In this document: one piece after another, positions 53,824-64,000 of the stretch
Layout of the letters: every line of letters begins with the position of its first letter
Position numbering within the stretch: the first letter of the stretch is position 1
Source of the DNA: Trogon surrucura
Lineage: Eukaryota > Chordata > Aves > Trogoniformes > Trogonidae
Assembly: GCA_020746105.1 (NCBI GenBank)
Contig: CM036617.1
Location: 179,580,412 to 179,644,411, forward strand
DNA: 64,000 nt
Direction: 5' to 3'
Translations under genes and position numbers: made by a program
The notes under the pieces: model-generated
What the model was told of the DNA's origin: nothing
What the model saw: the letters and a program-made list of their open reading frames with translations, nothing else
Database searches by the model: none

Positions 53824-56800
53824 ATGGTGCTGTCGGCGGGGCAGCAGGTGGTGGTGTCGGTGGTGTTGGTGCTCTGCGTTTTCGTCGTCATGCCCAGGAT
53901 GTTCGGAGGAGGAGGCGGGCGGGCCGGACGGTCTCTGCGGGGCGGCAAAGCCGGCGCCGGCCATTACGATCCCCGTCAGCACCGCGGAGGTGGGAGCCGC
54001 GGCGGGTTGGCGATGCGAGCGGGAGCTGCTGGGAGCCGGGCCCGGTCTCGGCCGGCCTTGAGGGGAGCCCCGGGAGCGGGGAGGGCCGTGGCCCGGCTCG
54101 CCGGCGCCTGGCGGGCGGCGCTGGGTGCCTGCCGCGGCCTGTGCAGGAGGGGAGGGCTTGTCCAGTGCCTTCGAGCTGGCCTGTGTGCTCCCGGCTCCTC
54201 GCCTTCAGCTTCTACCCACCACCCTTGTATGTTCTGCTTTTCCGCTTCACTACTGTTTTGGTTTTTGCCTTGTGCTGTCTTATGGAAATCGCTTTTGAAC
54301 GCAGGTACCACCCTGTGGTTGGAAAGGTTTCTTACCGGAGCGGGTTAATGAATAATGTCCGCGGGGGTGCAGTTCGTTCCTCTGACAGATGAGCAACTGT
54401 GAGGTGTCAGAGGGAGGAAAAAAATCGCTGTGCCCGCTAGAATTGGAGTAAGGAATCTGAGTGTTACCGTTAGTAAACCTTAGCACAGAATCGGGTGAGA
54501 GTTGTCAGGTAGTGTGCTGGAACGAGTCCAGGATGCTTGTTTAGGAAAGGTGTCACTGGATGGCTGGAAAGCTTCCTGCTTGTTAGAGCTTGGGTGGTAT
54601 AAATGCGTGTTAAGCTGTGTCAGTATCTGTGAGCAGAGGATTTAGCTCAAGGTCCAAAGGTCCGCTTTCATTTTGGAGAATAACAAGAAGCTGGCTTTGT
54701 TGAGGCATTGATGTGATTCATTGATGATGCCTTCCAAGATGTTGTAGATCAAGAGATAGATAGCTGCTGTAATCCTCCAAAGAACCTTTCAGAGGTAGAA
54801 AAAGTGAAACTTGAGCTGCTACCACGTTCTTCCCAGCTGATGCTGAACGTACTGTGCTTCATAAGCTCTAGTCCGGCCTCCTTTGCTTGATTATTTGTAC
54901 TTCATATTGTAGCTGTAATTTCTGATAGATTAAATTCTTCTAAAACCCTAAAAGCACAACACTTTGCATACCTCTGATTCTACTGTTGTGTTGGCCCAGC
55001 ACTGCATAAAATAAGTTTCCGGTGGATCTACTGTTTTCACCTATTTGGGTTTTTTTCTCCTGTAACTCACTCTACTCAGCTGTTGCTTCTGTGGGATAAA
55101 CTTGATGCAGGACACTGGACTCCGTTAGGATTCCTCTGTGCCAGCAGCATCTTATTTCCATTGACCACTTTCTTATTTGTATGACTTGTGGAAATTTTTT
55201 CACCCGTGATATTAGATATTTTAATAGATCTTCTTATTTACATTTAAAAAAAATAGAACTGAAAATAAGGAAGCAGAGTCGCTACAGTCAGAGTCATCCC
55301 TGGAGGTCTGAAAAGCTTTTCTGGCTAACTCATTTTAGACAACTGGAAAACACCATTTAAGCTTTATTATCACAAAGTACTACCTTAGATTAGCCATTTT
55401 TTTTTTCCTCTTGTATTAGGAAGAAGCTGGGAGTTGTAACTTGGGTTAATTGTGGCAGTCTCGTGCACATGTCAGTTATGTTACTGTAAACTCGTGAAAT
55501 GCCACTGGTTCAGTATTAGCTGACAAGGAGTGATTTGCATAATCATCTTTTATTTGGGAGTTTTTATAGAATGTGAATCTTGTTTTACCCAAATTCAGTT
55601 CTGATATATTAAATTGTGATGAAGGGATTTGAAAGTCAAAGTTTAAGGTCATCAGTTGAGGCATCAGTGTAAAACTTCACAACCCCACAATCACCTGCTG
55701 TCTCTTCGAGCATTTGCATTCTTTAGCTGACAGCACTGTTTCTGATGTGCATGTCCCATGAACCCCAGATTTTACCAAATTACTTGATTCTTAAGTTGAG
55801 CCATGACACTGACTGTTCTTTCCTCTGCTCCCTCTTCTGGCAAGCAAATTACATGCAAAATACTTCAGACTTCCAAGGTTGCATCTCTTTGCTCTCGTGT
55901 GATCTTTTCCTGTTAAATATTTAATTTGCAGAGGTTTAGCACTTCTAAGCCTATGGGAATACCCAGGTAATACCGAATTTACTTTCAAAGTAACCAAAGC
56001 AGCAACACAGTGTATGCATTTCAACAAAACATATTTTTTTTTTCCCCTGGGACTAGACAATTCAATTTGTACTCCTTTGTTACAGAAGAAAAATATTAAT
56101 TTGTAGCTGTTCTCAGCATTATCAACAATTTCTCTCAGTATGCTTTAATTTCAAGATTTAGGTTATTTCTTGTTATATCCACCTTTCTGTGGCTTGCTGT
56201 GGGTTTGCCAGTGTTGCTGTGAAGGAAGAAACTTAAAACTTGTATCTTAAAGAAGCACGAAACTTAGTTTGAGAGTCCTAGATTTAACTTTGCGTTCTAG
56301 TAATGAAAGAGTGATTTTTAATTTTTTTTTATTACTTTATTTGGATTCAGGGCTGACCCCACTGTCTTAGAAGAGTGATGAACAAAGATAATCACACAAG
56401 AAGAAAACCTTTGAACTGCAGTTGTGGAACTAATCGGACTCTTAATTTCTGTTCTAACTTTGTCTTCTTTCTCTCTGTTTTGTTTTTAAGGTAGTCCTCA
56501 GACAGTTCATCAAGTTCACCTGAATCCAGGACATTCTGACCATAATACTTATCAGAGTATTCAGCAGATGAGAAATGCAATGGAAAAAGAGATAAAGAGT
56601 GAGAGAACAAGAGGAAATGGTAGAGAGTTAGCATTCACTCTCATGCCATTGTATGCTCTCGGAGTGGGAGTGTTTGCAGCATACAAATTTCTTAAGGTAA
56701 GGCATAAGAAATTCTCAAAATGAGAAGGAAAGGTAACTGTTAGTTTGGTGTTTTTTCCCCAGTTCTGGGCCCAGGCAGATGATTGTCCAAAAGCCATTTT

Positions 56801-59800
56801 TTACTTGGTTTGATTTTGAGTGTAAGCTCTAAAGTTAAAATTTTAGCATTTGCAATTGTTCCTTATGAAGGTTTCTAACTTATCTGTTTTTTAAACACTT
56901 AAAGAAGTGAGAATCCTCCACTCCACCCCCAGCCCTCAAATAAGAATCTGAGAACCTAAACAGTGCTGTTACCTGAGGCTGTAACTTAAGCCTCATCTGT
57001 ATTTGGCTTCCTTTTCAGAATGAGTTTGAGTAAGGGAAGGAGATGGATGATTCCTGCAGAGTAATAGTCTTATATTAGCAGTTAGATACAATAGTGAGCA
57101 GACCTAACCTTTTATTTGGACTTCTCATTTGATCATACAGCTGAAACATAGACTTTTATCTATGAAATGTGATAGCTTTTCTACCATTTGTAAATTAAAA
57201 AAGGAGAGCAAATGATCAGGTTTGGGTTTGTTTTTTTTAAATATCAATCTTGAAATGTATCATAGTAAGAGATATTACAGTACTTGCAGTGCTGAGAGTA
57301 CCCCTGGAATATTGTTGCTTGTCTTCAGGGTAAAAAAACTTTAACCTGAGCAAGACCAGAGACAGCACCTTCACGTTCATGGTTCATAGCCTCTCCTATA
57401 TGAGAGAAATACCACTTAGCAACATTGACATAGAGGCTTGGTTTTAAAAATAAATTTAATTAGATTATAAATAAGATTTAGACATCATAAAAACAGTATT
57501 TTGGGTGTTATAACTCTTTACACTTGCACTTAGGGAATGGAAATGTAAGTATTTTTATAATAGCATCTTTATTACTTTAAGAAAGAAGTTTTACCTCCTA
57601 GTTAACAGTGGGAGACTGGATCCAAGTAACCTAAAAAGTTCCTTCTATTCATTTTTGAAAACTGGAGTTGAAATTGCAACTGCTTTCTTTTACAACTTTT
57701 GTCAGTCATGTCATTAGTTAAAATCAGAAACTCTAAAGGTAAGAAGAAAGCGTGGCAGAAAAAAAGTTTCTTTAATGGAGCATATTTTTGTCATTGCTGT
57801 TTGTTTTCAATAAATTTATAAATGCATTTTTATTTTTAATAGACAAATAGTGATGAAGTCTTTTAACACAATTGTATTTGTTAAAGATGAAGTCACATGA
57901 AGAAAGTCTCTCCAAAAAGGAAAAAAGTACAGAAGACAAGGCGAAGGAAACAGGTAAGATACTCTTTCAGAATGCTTATGTTCACCAAAAATGCATATTT
58001 CCTGCTGGAACAAAGGTACATGTTTTCATTGATGCAGTCAAGCTAAATAAGAACAGTCTTTTAGGTTACTTAAGTGCTATTAGGAACCTACAGAAAACCG
58101 CTTCATTATTCTGTATGTTTGAAACACTTGTTAGAGGTTTGTTTGAAAACTCCAGATGGTAATATTCTTTAAAACAGCTATCGTAAACAATATAGTACGC
58201 TTCTCTACCTTTTCATTTCTGATGTTTTTATCACTTAAGACCTGTTCAGTTTTCTTCAGTAAAATAGAATGTTTAAATAGGATATAACAGAATTAATATG
58301 ATGTTTAAAAAGGATACAATAGCCTGCTTTTGATAGTGGAATAGCATGGTAAGCAGTTACAGAGACTGTTGATTTTCTAGGCCAGATTAGAGACCAGTCA
58401 GAAACATAGAAGAGGCAGAACAAATGATACCATCTGTTTTTTTCATAATACAGAGTACACCTGTCTGTTTGATTCAGTCTGTTCTGCATGTGTCAGGAGT
58501 GGACTTTGGAGCAAAAGTTATCGCACATCAAAACTGAGCTGTTGTCATCCTTTTTCTGCCCCTTGTATAGGCACGTTTTTAGTTAATTAAACAACAACAA
58601 CCTCTTTACACCAGATCTGTAATCAGGTTCAGCAGTGATTTACTACACTGCCTTCCTCACTGTCCTTGCATGTTATTCTTCTTTCTTCAGAGTTTCATAG
58701 TATTTTAAGAGGAGCTATTCCTCTCAACTCCAGTGTGTTAAATGTTGAATATATCTGTGAGGTGTGAATGGGCAAATTCATGACACAATATTAAATATAA
58801 ATACGCTACTTATACCTCAGGAAGCCTTGGAAGTGCATAGTTTTTGAGACTGGGAAGGCAAGAGCCACATTCTCACCCAATTTCTAGCAAGGCGTCCTCT
58901 TGTTTGGACACTGTGGGAGGCAAGTTATTGGATGAGAAGAACTTCTGGCCAAATATAGTAAGACTTCTCTTCTTAGCCCCACCAGTCGGTTTTTATATTC
59001 TAGAATGTTACGTAAAAAAAATAATAAAAAAATATAAATCAATATCCTTTCAGTATTGTAAATATGTTTCTTACAATGTTCTCTCTGCCCTGCCTCCCTC
59101 TCTGTCCTTCTCCCTTTTGTTAGAGCATCAGCTTTTGGAACTCGAGCAGCACCTAGCACGGACGGAGAAAATGTTAAATTCTTTATTGACTCAGTTGGAT
59201 CCACTGTCAAACTGGTGAGTGTTTCCAAAACATCTCAGTATTATTTTCTGTAAATTGTATTTCTCCCAAACCTTAACAAAGAGTTCTTAAAATGTTCCTT
59301 ACATAGAGGTAGGGAGCAGTGTTTAGGAACCTTGTTTAATTACTATTTCTTTAGACTTTTTCAGGTAATAGCTCTTCTGCAATTTGTGATGTTTTCCACA
59401 GACACCTCCTGTCTCTTGTTTACTGAATGTAAATGCAGAAGCTCAGTCTCATGATCACGTTACTGCAACTTTATGTTGACTGAGGAGACTAATAGTAAAA
59501 AATACTTGAGATCAGTAGCATTTTGAAAGCCCCAGTGGGAATTAGATTTCTGGGAGCAGAAAGGGCTTCTTGCTTTTGGTATAATCAGAAGACAAAATTA
59601 GTTATCAAGAAATAGCAGCTTATTTTTGTGTTTCGAAATGGATCTGTAAAGCGATTGTGTGTGTTTTGAGGAAACATACCTTCTCTGTTGTGTAACAAGG
59701 GAATAAGTAATATAAACTCCTTGTAGTTTTAGAGAATTTTTTCCTTAAGAAGCTAGGGCATTACCCATCTACTGGGAATAAAGATATCCATGTAGTCCTT

Positions 59801-61325
59801 TTTGCATAGACTGATATCCTTCATGAAGCCTAGTTTAACACATGCAGAATTTCGTGATTGTTCCCTTAGTGTACTTTTGAATTTAGTATGTGCTGAAACT
59901 GTTAAACAGTAAATTCACTAACCCAATTTGTAGAACAAATGATGGAGAGAGGATAAAGAAAATCTGAAATAAATGAGAGAAGCCTCTAAACTGTAAAGGT
60001 CTTTATTAGGTATTGTTGCTGTAAAACTAAAATTACATTGGATTGTTGTTTCTTTCAGTAGTCCATTACTCAACCTTGGCCATCTGGCTTTCACTGCTAG
60101 AATTCACTGATTAAATTATTCAGATGAATGTGATGGGCTCCCCACTTCTCAAGAGAGAAGTTCTTAAAGAAAAGCTTGACCTAAACGTATTGCTAACTTA
60201 ACTGTTGTGTTTTTACACAACACTGAAGGAAATATTACAAGCTTATACATTATTACTTTACACTGAAGGAAATATTACGAGCTTATACATTATTATTGAG
60301 CACTCACAAGGTATTCAGCTGTTGACATCTGTCTTGTTCTCCAGTGTTAATGCTTTAGCTTGTGAGCAGAAAGATGAAATAATGACACAGCTCCAATCAA
60401 TTAGACGACTGATGAAAGAAAGTGGATTGGATAAATCAGATGACAAGATGAAAGGTACTTCCGTTTCCAATAGAATTGATAACTAAGTAGTTTGTATTTT
60501 AAAAGAATAAACATTGTACTACAAAAATGTTTAGCTCTTGTGTCTTAGGTGAAATAGATATAGAATTATTTTATTCTAGAGGAGTATCATTCTTCCTGTT
60601 TGAGGTGTGTCTAATTTCAAATTTTTGATACATTGTAATATTTTTTTAGTAGGTGCTAAAAGATACTGAACTAGGACAGACCACATAGTTACATTCTGCT
60701 TTGTTAAAAACCCAGCTTCTTGAATGTGAGTTCCTGAGCAATCTGTTAGTATTGGACTAACTTCAGTCTCAGGATTCCAGATAGGGACCTATGAGACTGT
60801 GAGTAACGCTTGCATAATTATACTAAACTATAATTCAGCTGGAGACTTCCAAGAGGTGCATAGCAGTCCAAAATAAATATTAAGAATGGTTCACTAGAGG
60901 TTTTGGGAATTTTTGCGTTAGTTGTGTTGTAGTAAAAGAGAGAAAACAATTTTAAGAATAAATACTCTGTTTCTAAAGTGACCCTGAAAGTTAGAGCCTT
61001 TCTACTAATTTAAACTTATGGTTTGATTTTTTTTTTTTTTGGTGAATTTGAAGACGTCAGCCACATTTGTAATGAGAAACTTGAAGATCTCATTCAGTCA
61101 TTTGCTGAACATTCTCAAGAGAAAGAAATGGATGACAGAGAAGATGACAGTAATGAAGATTTGCTTGATGATATTGATAGAGATTACAAAACAGAAGAGC
61201 ACGAATTATATGATTGTGATGTACAACAGTTTGAGCCAGATGTGGCAGAAGACCAAGAAATGATAAACAAAGATGCAGTTGAATCAGAAGAGATGGGATT
61301 GAGAAGACGTAATAGATATGAATGA
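53824..61325 (+). CDS. RIC3/CCDC107-family membrane coiled-coil protein
   Basis: Six coding exons join in frame: 53824-53989, 56491-56696, 57887-57953, 59124-59214, 60345-60454 and 61054-61325, about 303 residues. An N-terminal hydrophobic segment (VVVSVVLVLCVFVVMPRMF, residues 9-27) is followed by a glycine/arginine-rich linker. A second membrane segment, LMPLYALGVGVFAAYKFLK, lies at about 106-124. A coiled coil follows (ELEQHLARTEKMLNSLLTQL, then MTQLQSIRRLMKESG), then a very acidic tail ending LRRRNRYE. The two-segment layout, the MPxYxxG block and the basic C terminus resemble RIC3, the ER chaperone of nicotinic acetylcholine receptors. The TQLDPL block is nearer CCDC107. It is probably an ER membrane protein of this family; its client is unknown. 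I recall no such gene between GLIPR1L1 and CAPS2 in human. Confidence 0.85.
60221..60300. repeat. 40-bp tandem duplication
   Basis: The unit starting cactgaaggaaatattac occurs at 60221-60260 and again at 60261-60300 with few differences. It lies in intron 4 of the RIC3-family gene, ending 44 bp before the exon 5 acceptor, close enough to include branch-point sequence. Confidence 0.9.
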
Positions 61326-61602
61326 AATATGCATATGTAAAACTTTCAAAGTCATAGGAATTTATTTTTAATGTTGTATGCACTTTAAACTGTTCTAAAT
61401 GAAGTTATGTGCACTGCTATATGCTTTAAAAGGAGGGGTGAAATACTGCGTGTGCTCATACCTGTGACATTTCTTTAACTGACTTCAGTGGCAGCAGAAT
61501 TTCACTCAGGGTGTTTACATATTTTTTTCTATTTATTTTTTTTTCCTATAAGAATATTTCTGTACTCTGTATATAATGCACTGTAATTATATCTGATGCT
61601 TC

Positions 61603-61717
61603 ATTAAAATACTAGAGTATCTTGTAATTAAGACTATAAAGAATAGATGTTTCGTAAATGTTTTGTACCTGGTAAGCATGGTGCCGCTTAAGCTGTGACT
61701 TTCTGGAGTTCATTAAA
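61603..61717 (+). terminator. Polyadenylation signals of the RIC3-family gene
   Basis: ATTAAA hexamers lie at 61603-61608 and 61712-61717, about 280 and 390 bp after the stop codon. The second is followed by GT-rich sequence. Use is inferred. Confidence 0.5.
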
Positions 61718-62929
61718 GAGCATGCACTGATGAATTTAACTCTTTGTGGAAAACTTTTCTCTAGGGGAGGGATGAAAAGCAGCATAGGTTAAGTCTTGGA
61801 GACTCATTCATAGTCAAGTTTCTTTATTTGGAGAGAGAAATTTAGCCACAGATGCTGATTTAAAATAATTATTTCCAGTTTGCTGTCTCCTCAGTAATGA
61901 TGTGTAGTATTTAAATGTAAACCTTAATAAGTTACATTGGATCACTTAATTTCTTCCCCACCTGTCACTGGTTAAACTCAGCAGATGCCTAATAATTAGT
62001 TGATACCCATTAGTACTATTTCACTGTGTGATATTTATTTTAACACAATGGAATCTGGCCTTTTAATTCATTCGAATACTTACATCAGAATTAACACCTG
62101 TTGCTATGTATCCTTCAAGAACTGTGGGGATTTGTTTTTTTTTTTTTGCAGTATATTATGCCAACTTGATAGTGGCTGGTTTAGCACTGGATCAGCGTTA
62201 AAAACATTTTCTTGCTTTGCCAGAGTAATTTCTGTCCATACCTTTATTGTCTGCTAATTTTTTGTTGACTTAACAGACATGCTTATGGAACTGCCACCCT
62301 TTAATGACAGGAATGACATTAGAGGTAGGTGTGACAGTACAATGCTGTTAAATTTTCTGGTTTATAACCGCATGGCTTTTAAGTAGGTCGATTAGAATGC
62401 CTGAACTCTTGCCACCTTTATTCTTACAGGAAAATAACACGTGGATTTGTTTTTATGGAGGAAATGTACTGTAGTTAAAGGGACCAAAACTATTACTGTG
62501 TCACTCACTGAAACGGAAAGAATTGTTCATTCTTGTGTAGAAACACGGTATGTCTTTGGTTCTAAAAATGGATCACAGAGGCTTGGAAGAAGCAGCATCC
62601 AGAAATACATCCTTAGCGCCAGGGTGTTAGTAATTTTGCATTAAGTTAGATTTTCCCTGATTGACCATATAGCCATGTTTTCCTCAAGAGATAACCATTT
62701 TTTTTTCTCTGAGACAGAATGACTGAATAGGAGCTGGTACTTGGGCACAATTTGATTTTTAAAAATAAGCAGTGTGGGTCTGGTCATTCGGGGCAACTGG
62801 AACTGCTACAAAAAATCGTAAGTGCATAGAGGCTGTGCTCTGAGCTGACTAGCAAGGTTAATTAAAGTGAAAAAGCCGGGCGTTGAGCTACTTTGGGGCA
62901 ATCGCGGTATTTCTCACCCCGGGCTACAA
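61718..62929. other. Intergenic, nothing recognised
   Basis: This AT-rich stretch lies between the RIC3-family gene and the next CpG island. No exon, RNA gene or named repeat was recognised. Confidence 0.4.
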
Positions 62930-63249
62930 CCGGTCACCGTGAGCCCTTTTCTTGCTGCCCTTTTGAGCTGCGGGGCTCTGCGGAGGACGGGGATCGCCGC
63001 ACGGCCCCGGCGCTCCGCTTTCCCCGGGGCGCGGCTGGCCGGGGAGCGGCGGCTGCCTCGGGAGGACCCCGCTCGCTGGAGACTGTGTCTCCCCACGCCG
63101 CCGTGCGAAGCCCGGCTCGGAGCCGCCCGTCCGCGCCGCTGTGCCCGGCGAGGCCCCCGAGGCGGGCGGGGCCGGCCCGTGAGGCGGTGGCCGGGCGGGG
63201 CCGCCGCGGCCGTGACAGCGGTGAGGGAGGGGGAGCGGCGGCGGGCGCG

Positions 63250-63263
63250 GTTACCATGGAGAC
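63250..63263 (+). promoter_or_regulatory. RFX X-box-like sequence
   Basis: GTTACCATGGAGAC matches the first half and centre of the X-box (GTTRCCATGGnAAC) and deviates at two positions in the second half. X-boxes mark promoters of ciliary genes. It overlaps the candidate start codon at 63256. Confidence 0.5.
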
Positions 63264-63306
63264 GCCTCGAGGCGGGGCCTTTCCGTCAGCCGCGCTCGGC
63301 CTGTCG
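63256..63306 (+). CDS. Candidate first coding exon, possibly CAPS2
   Basis: An ATG in good context (ttaccATGg) opens 17 codons, METPRGGAFPSAALGLS, followed by a good donor (GTGAGG at 63307). Without splicing the frame closes within five more codons, so it must be spliced if real. The gene is not recognisable from so few residues. CAPS2 is proposed only because in human it lies next to GLIPR1L1 on the opposite strand. The exon might equally be 5' UTR. The rest of the gene lies beyond the window. Confidence 0.3.
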
Positions 63307-63380
63307 GTGAGGCCGCTCCGGTGAGAGCCCGGCGGGGCCCCGGGGCCCTCCCGGGGAAGAGCCGCGGAGCTGCCCGAGCC

Positions 63381-64000
63381 CGTCGTTCCTGTGTGGGGGG
63401 GTGTGTGTGTATTTTTCCCCTCGTAGCGTTAGTGGTAAAGTTATCTCGGCGTGTTAACAGTTAAAGGCGACGAGGCCCTCGTCTACCTCTGTCTTCCCTT
63501 GGGAGTATGTGATGGTTCAGTAAGAGCCAGAGGTCGTTCAGAGACAGCGGCTCTTCGTTCTGGAAGGCAGCGGCTCTTTGCTTCAAGTGCCCAGAGAAAG
63601 GGGTTAGGAGGCTGTCCCGGCGGTGAGCGGCTCTGTGGCCACCTCTGAGCAGGCCCCGCAGCTGCTGAGTGAAGGACAGGGTGCTTGGGAGGCAAAACCG
63701 GCTCGGTCGGTAGGAACGTGGTCGGCTTGTGTGGACGGTGAGTTGAAAACGGGAGCATTTGATTTCTGGGGAATAAACGATACCTGGTTCAAAACTGGCA
63801 GGGTGGAAGGAGGAGCTGGCAGAGCAGGAGATAACGTGATGATAAATTGGTACTCTGGAGCTCTGGGAGGCCGCTGTGGGCCAGCAGGACCCTGACACCT
63901 TTCTGCTCCCAGGGCACGGTGCGACTGAGACCCAGGCGGCGGCTGTGAGTGACAAGTAAACAGATTTTGATGTTGTCACGGGCCAGCAGATTAGTAGTGT
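63381..64000. other. Right edge, probable first intron
   Basis: If the upstream exon is real, this is its first intron. Open frames here carry no recognisable protein. A GT run at 63397-63410 is the only simple repeat. Confidence 0.3.

Larger units (their letters stand above)
62930..63380 (+). promoter_or_regulatory. CpG-island promoter at the right edge
   Basis: A sharp rise in GC and CpG content, with GGGGCGGGG-type boxes, marks a promoter. A possible first coding exon and an RFX-like site lie inside it. Direction is inferred as plus from synteny with CAPS2. A divergent minus-strand transcript cannot be excluded. Confidence 0.7.

Noticed and set aside
57872-58162. 96-codon frame starting inside intron 2 of the RIC3-family gene
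   Set aside because: Only 57887-57953 is exon. The rest is read-through into introns on both sides.
62867-63324. Two overlapping frames of about 145 codons in the right CpG island
   Set aside because: CpG-driven open frames with arginine/alanine/glycine-rich composition and no domain. Only the short ATG-to-donor segment at 63256 is kept, as a weak candidate.

Overview
The window looks like a bird nuclear genome, most likely a songbird. It carries CR1 LINEs with the avian 3' tail, two short SINEs that join a tRNA-Ile head to a CR1 tail (the architecture of the zebra-finch SINE TguSINE1), solo LTRs of avian ERVL-like type, and compact vertebrate introns. The gene order KRR1 - GLIPR1 family - CAPS2 side matches human chromosome 12q21, read in reverse.

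Layout from left to right: (1) 1-2.5 kb, unassigned flank and an old CR1 3' fragment. (2) 2.6-8.2 kb, KRR1 on the + strand, a complete 10-exon gene with a CpG-island promoter carrying a ZNF143-type motif. (3) 8.7-9.9 kb, an ERVL-like solo LTR with a 5-bp target duplication. (4) 12.6-21.4, 30.5-35.6 and 41.3-53.6 kb, three tandem paralogous CAP-domain genes of the GLIPR1 family, all on the - strand. They share six coding exons and the same intron phases, including a 27-nt fifth exon. The first two are intact. The third, GLIPR1L1-like, has lost the normal acceptor of exon 3 and has a shortened exon 4. (5) Between and inside them lie CR1 elements (one about 4 kb with both ORFs recognisable), two SINEs, ERV LTRs and a near-perfect 90-bp hairpin. 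(6) 53.4-54.2 kb, a CpG-island bidirectional promoter with a CTCF-like motif. (7) 53.8-61.3 kb on the + strand, a six-exon gene for a two-segment membrane, coiled-coil protein of the RIC3/CCDC107 family. (8) 62.9-63.4 kb, another CpG island with a short candidate first coding exon on the + strand. By synteny this could be CAPS2, and an RFX X-box-like sequence overlaps its start codon.

The genes are not an operon. KRR1 is a ribosome-biogenesis housekeeping gene, the CAP genes encode predicted secretory or membrane-anchored proteins, and the RIC3-family protein is predicted to sit in the ER membrane. All exon boundaries were read by eye from splice consensus, reading frame and recalled family sequence, without alignment or transcript data.
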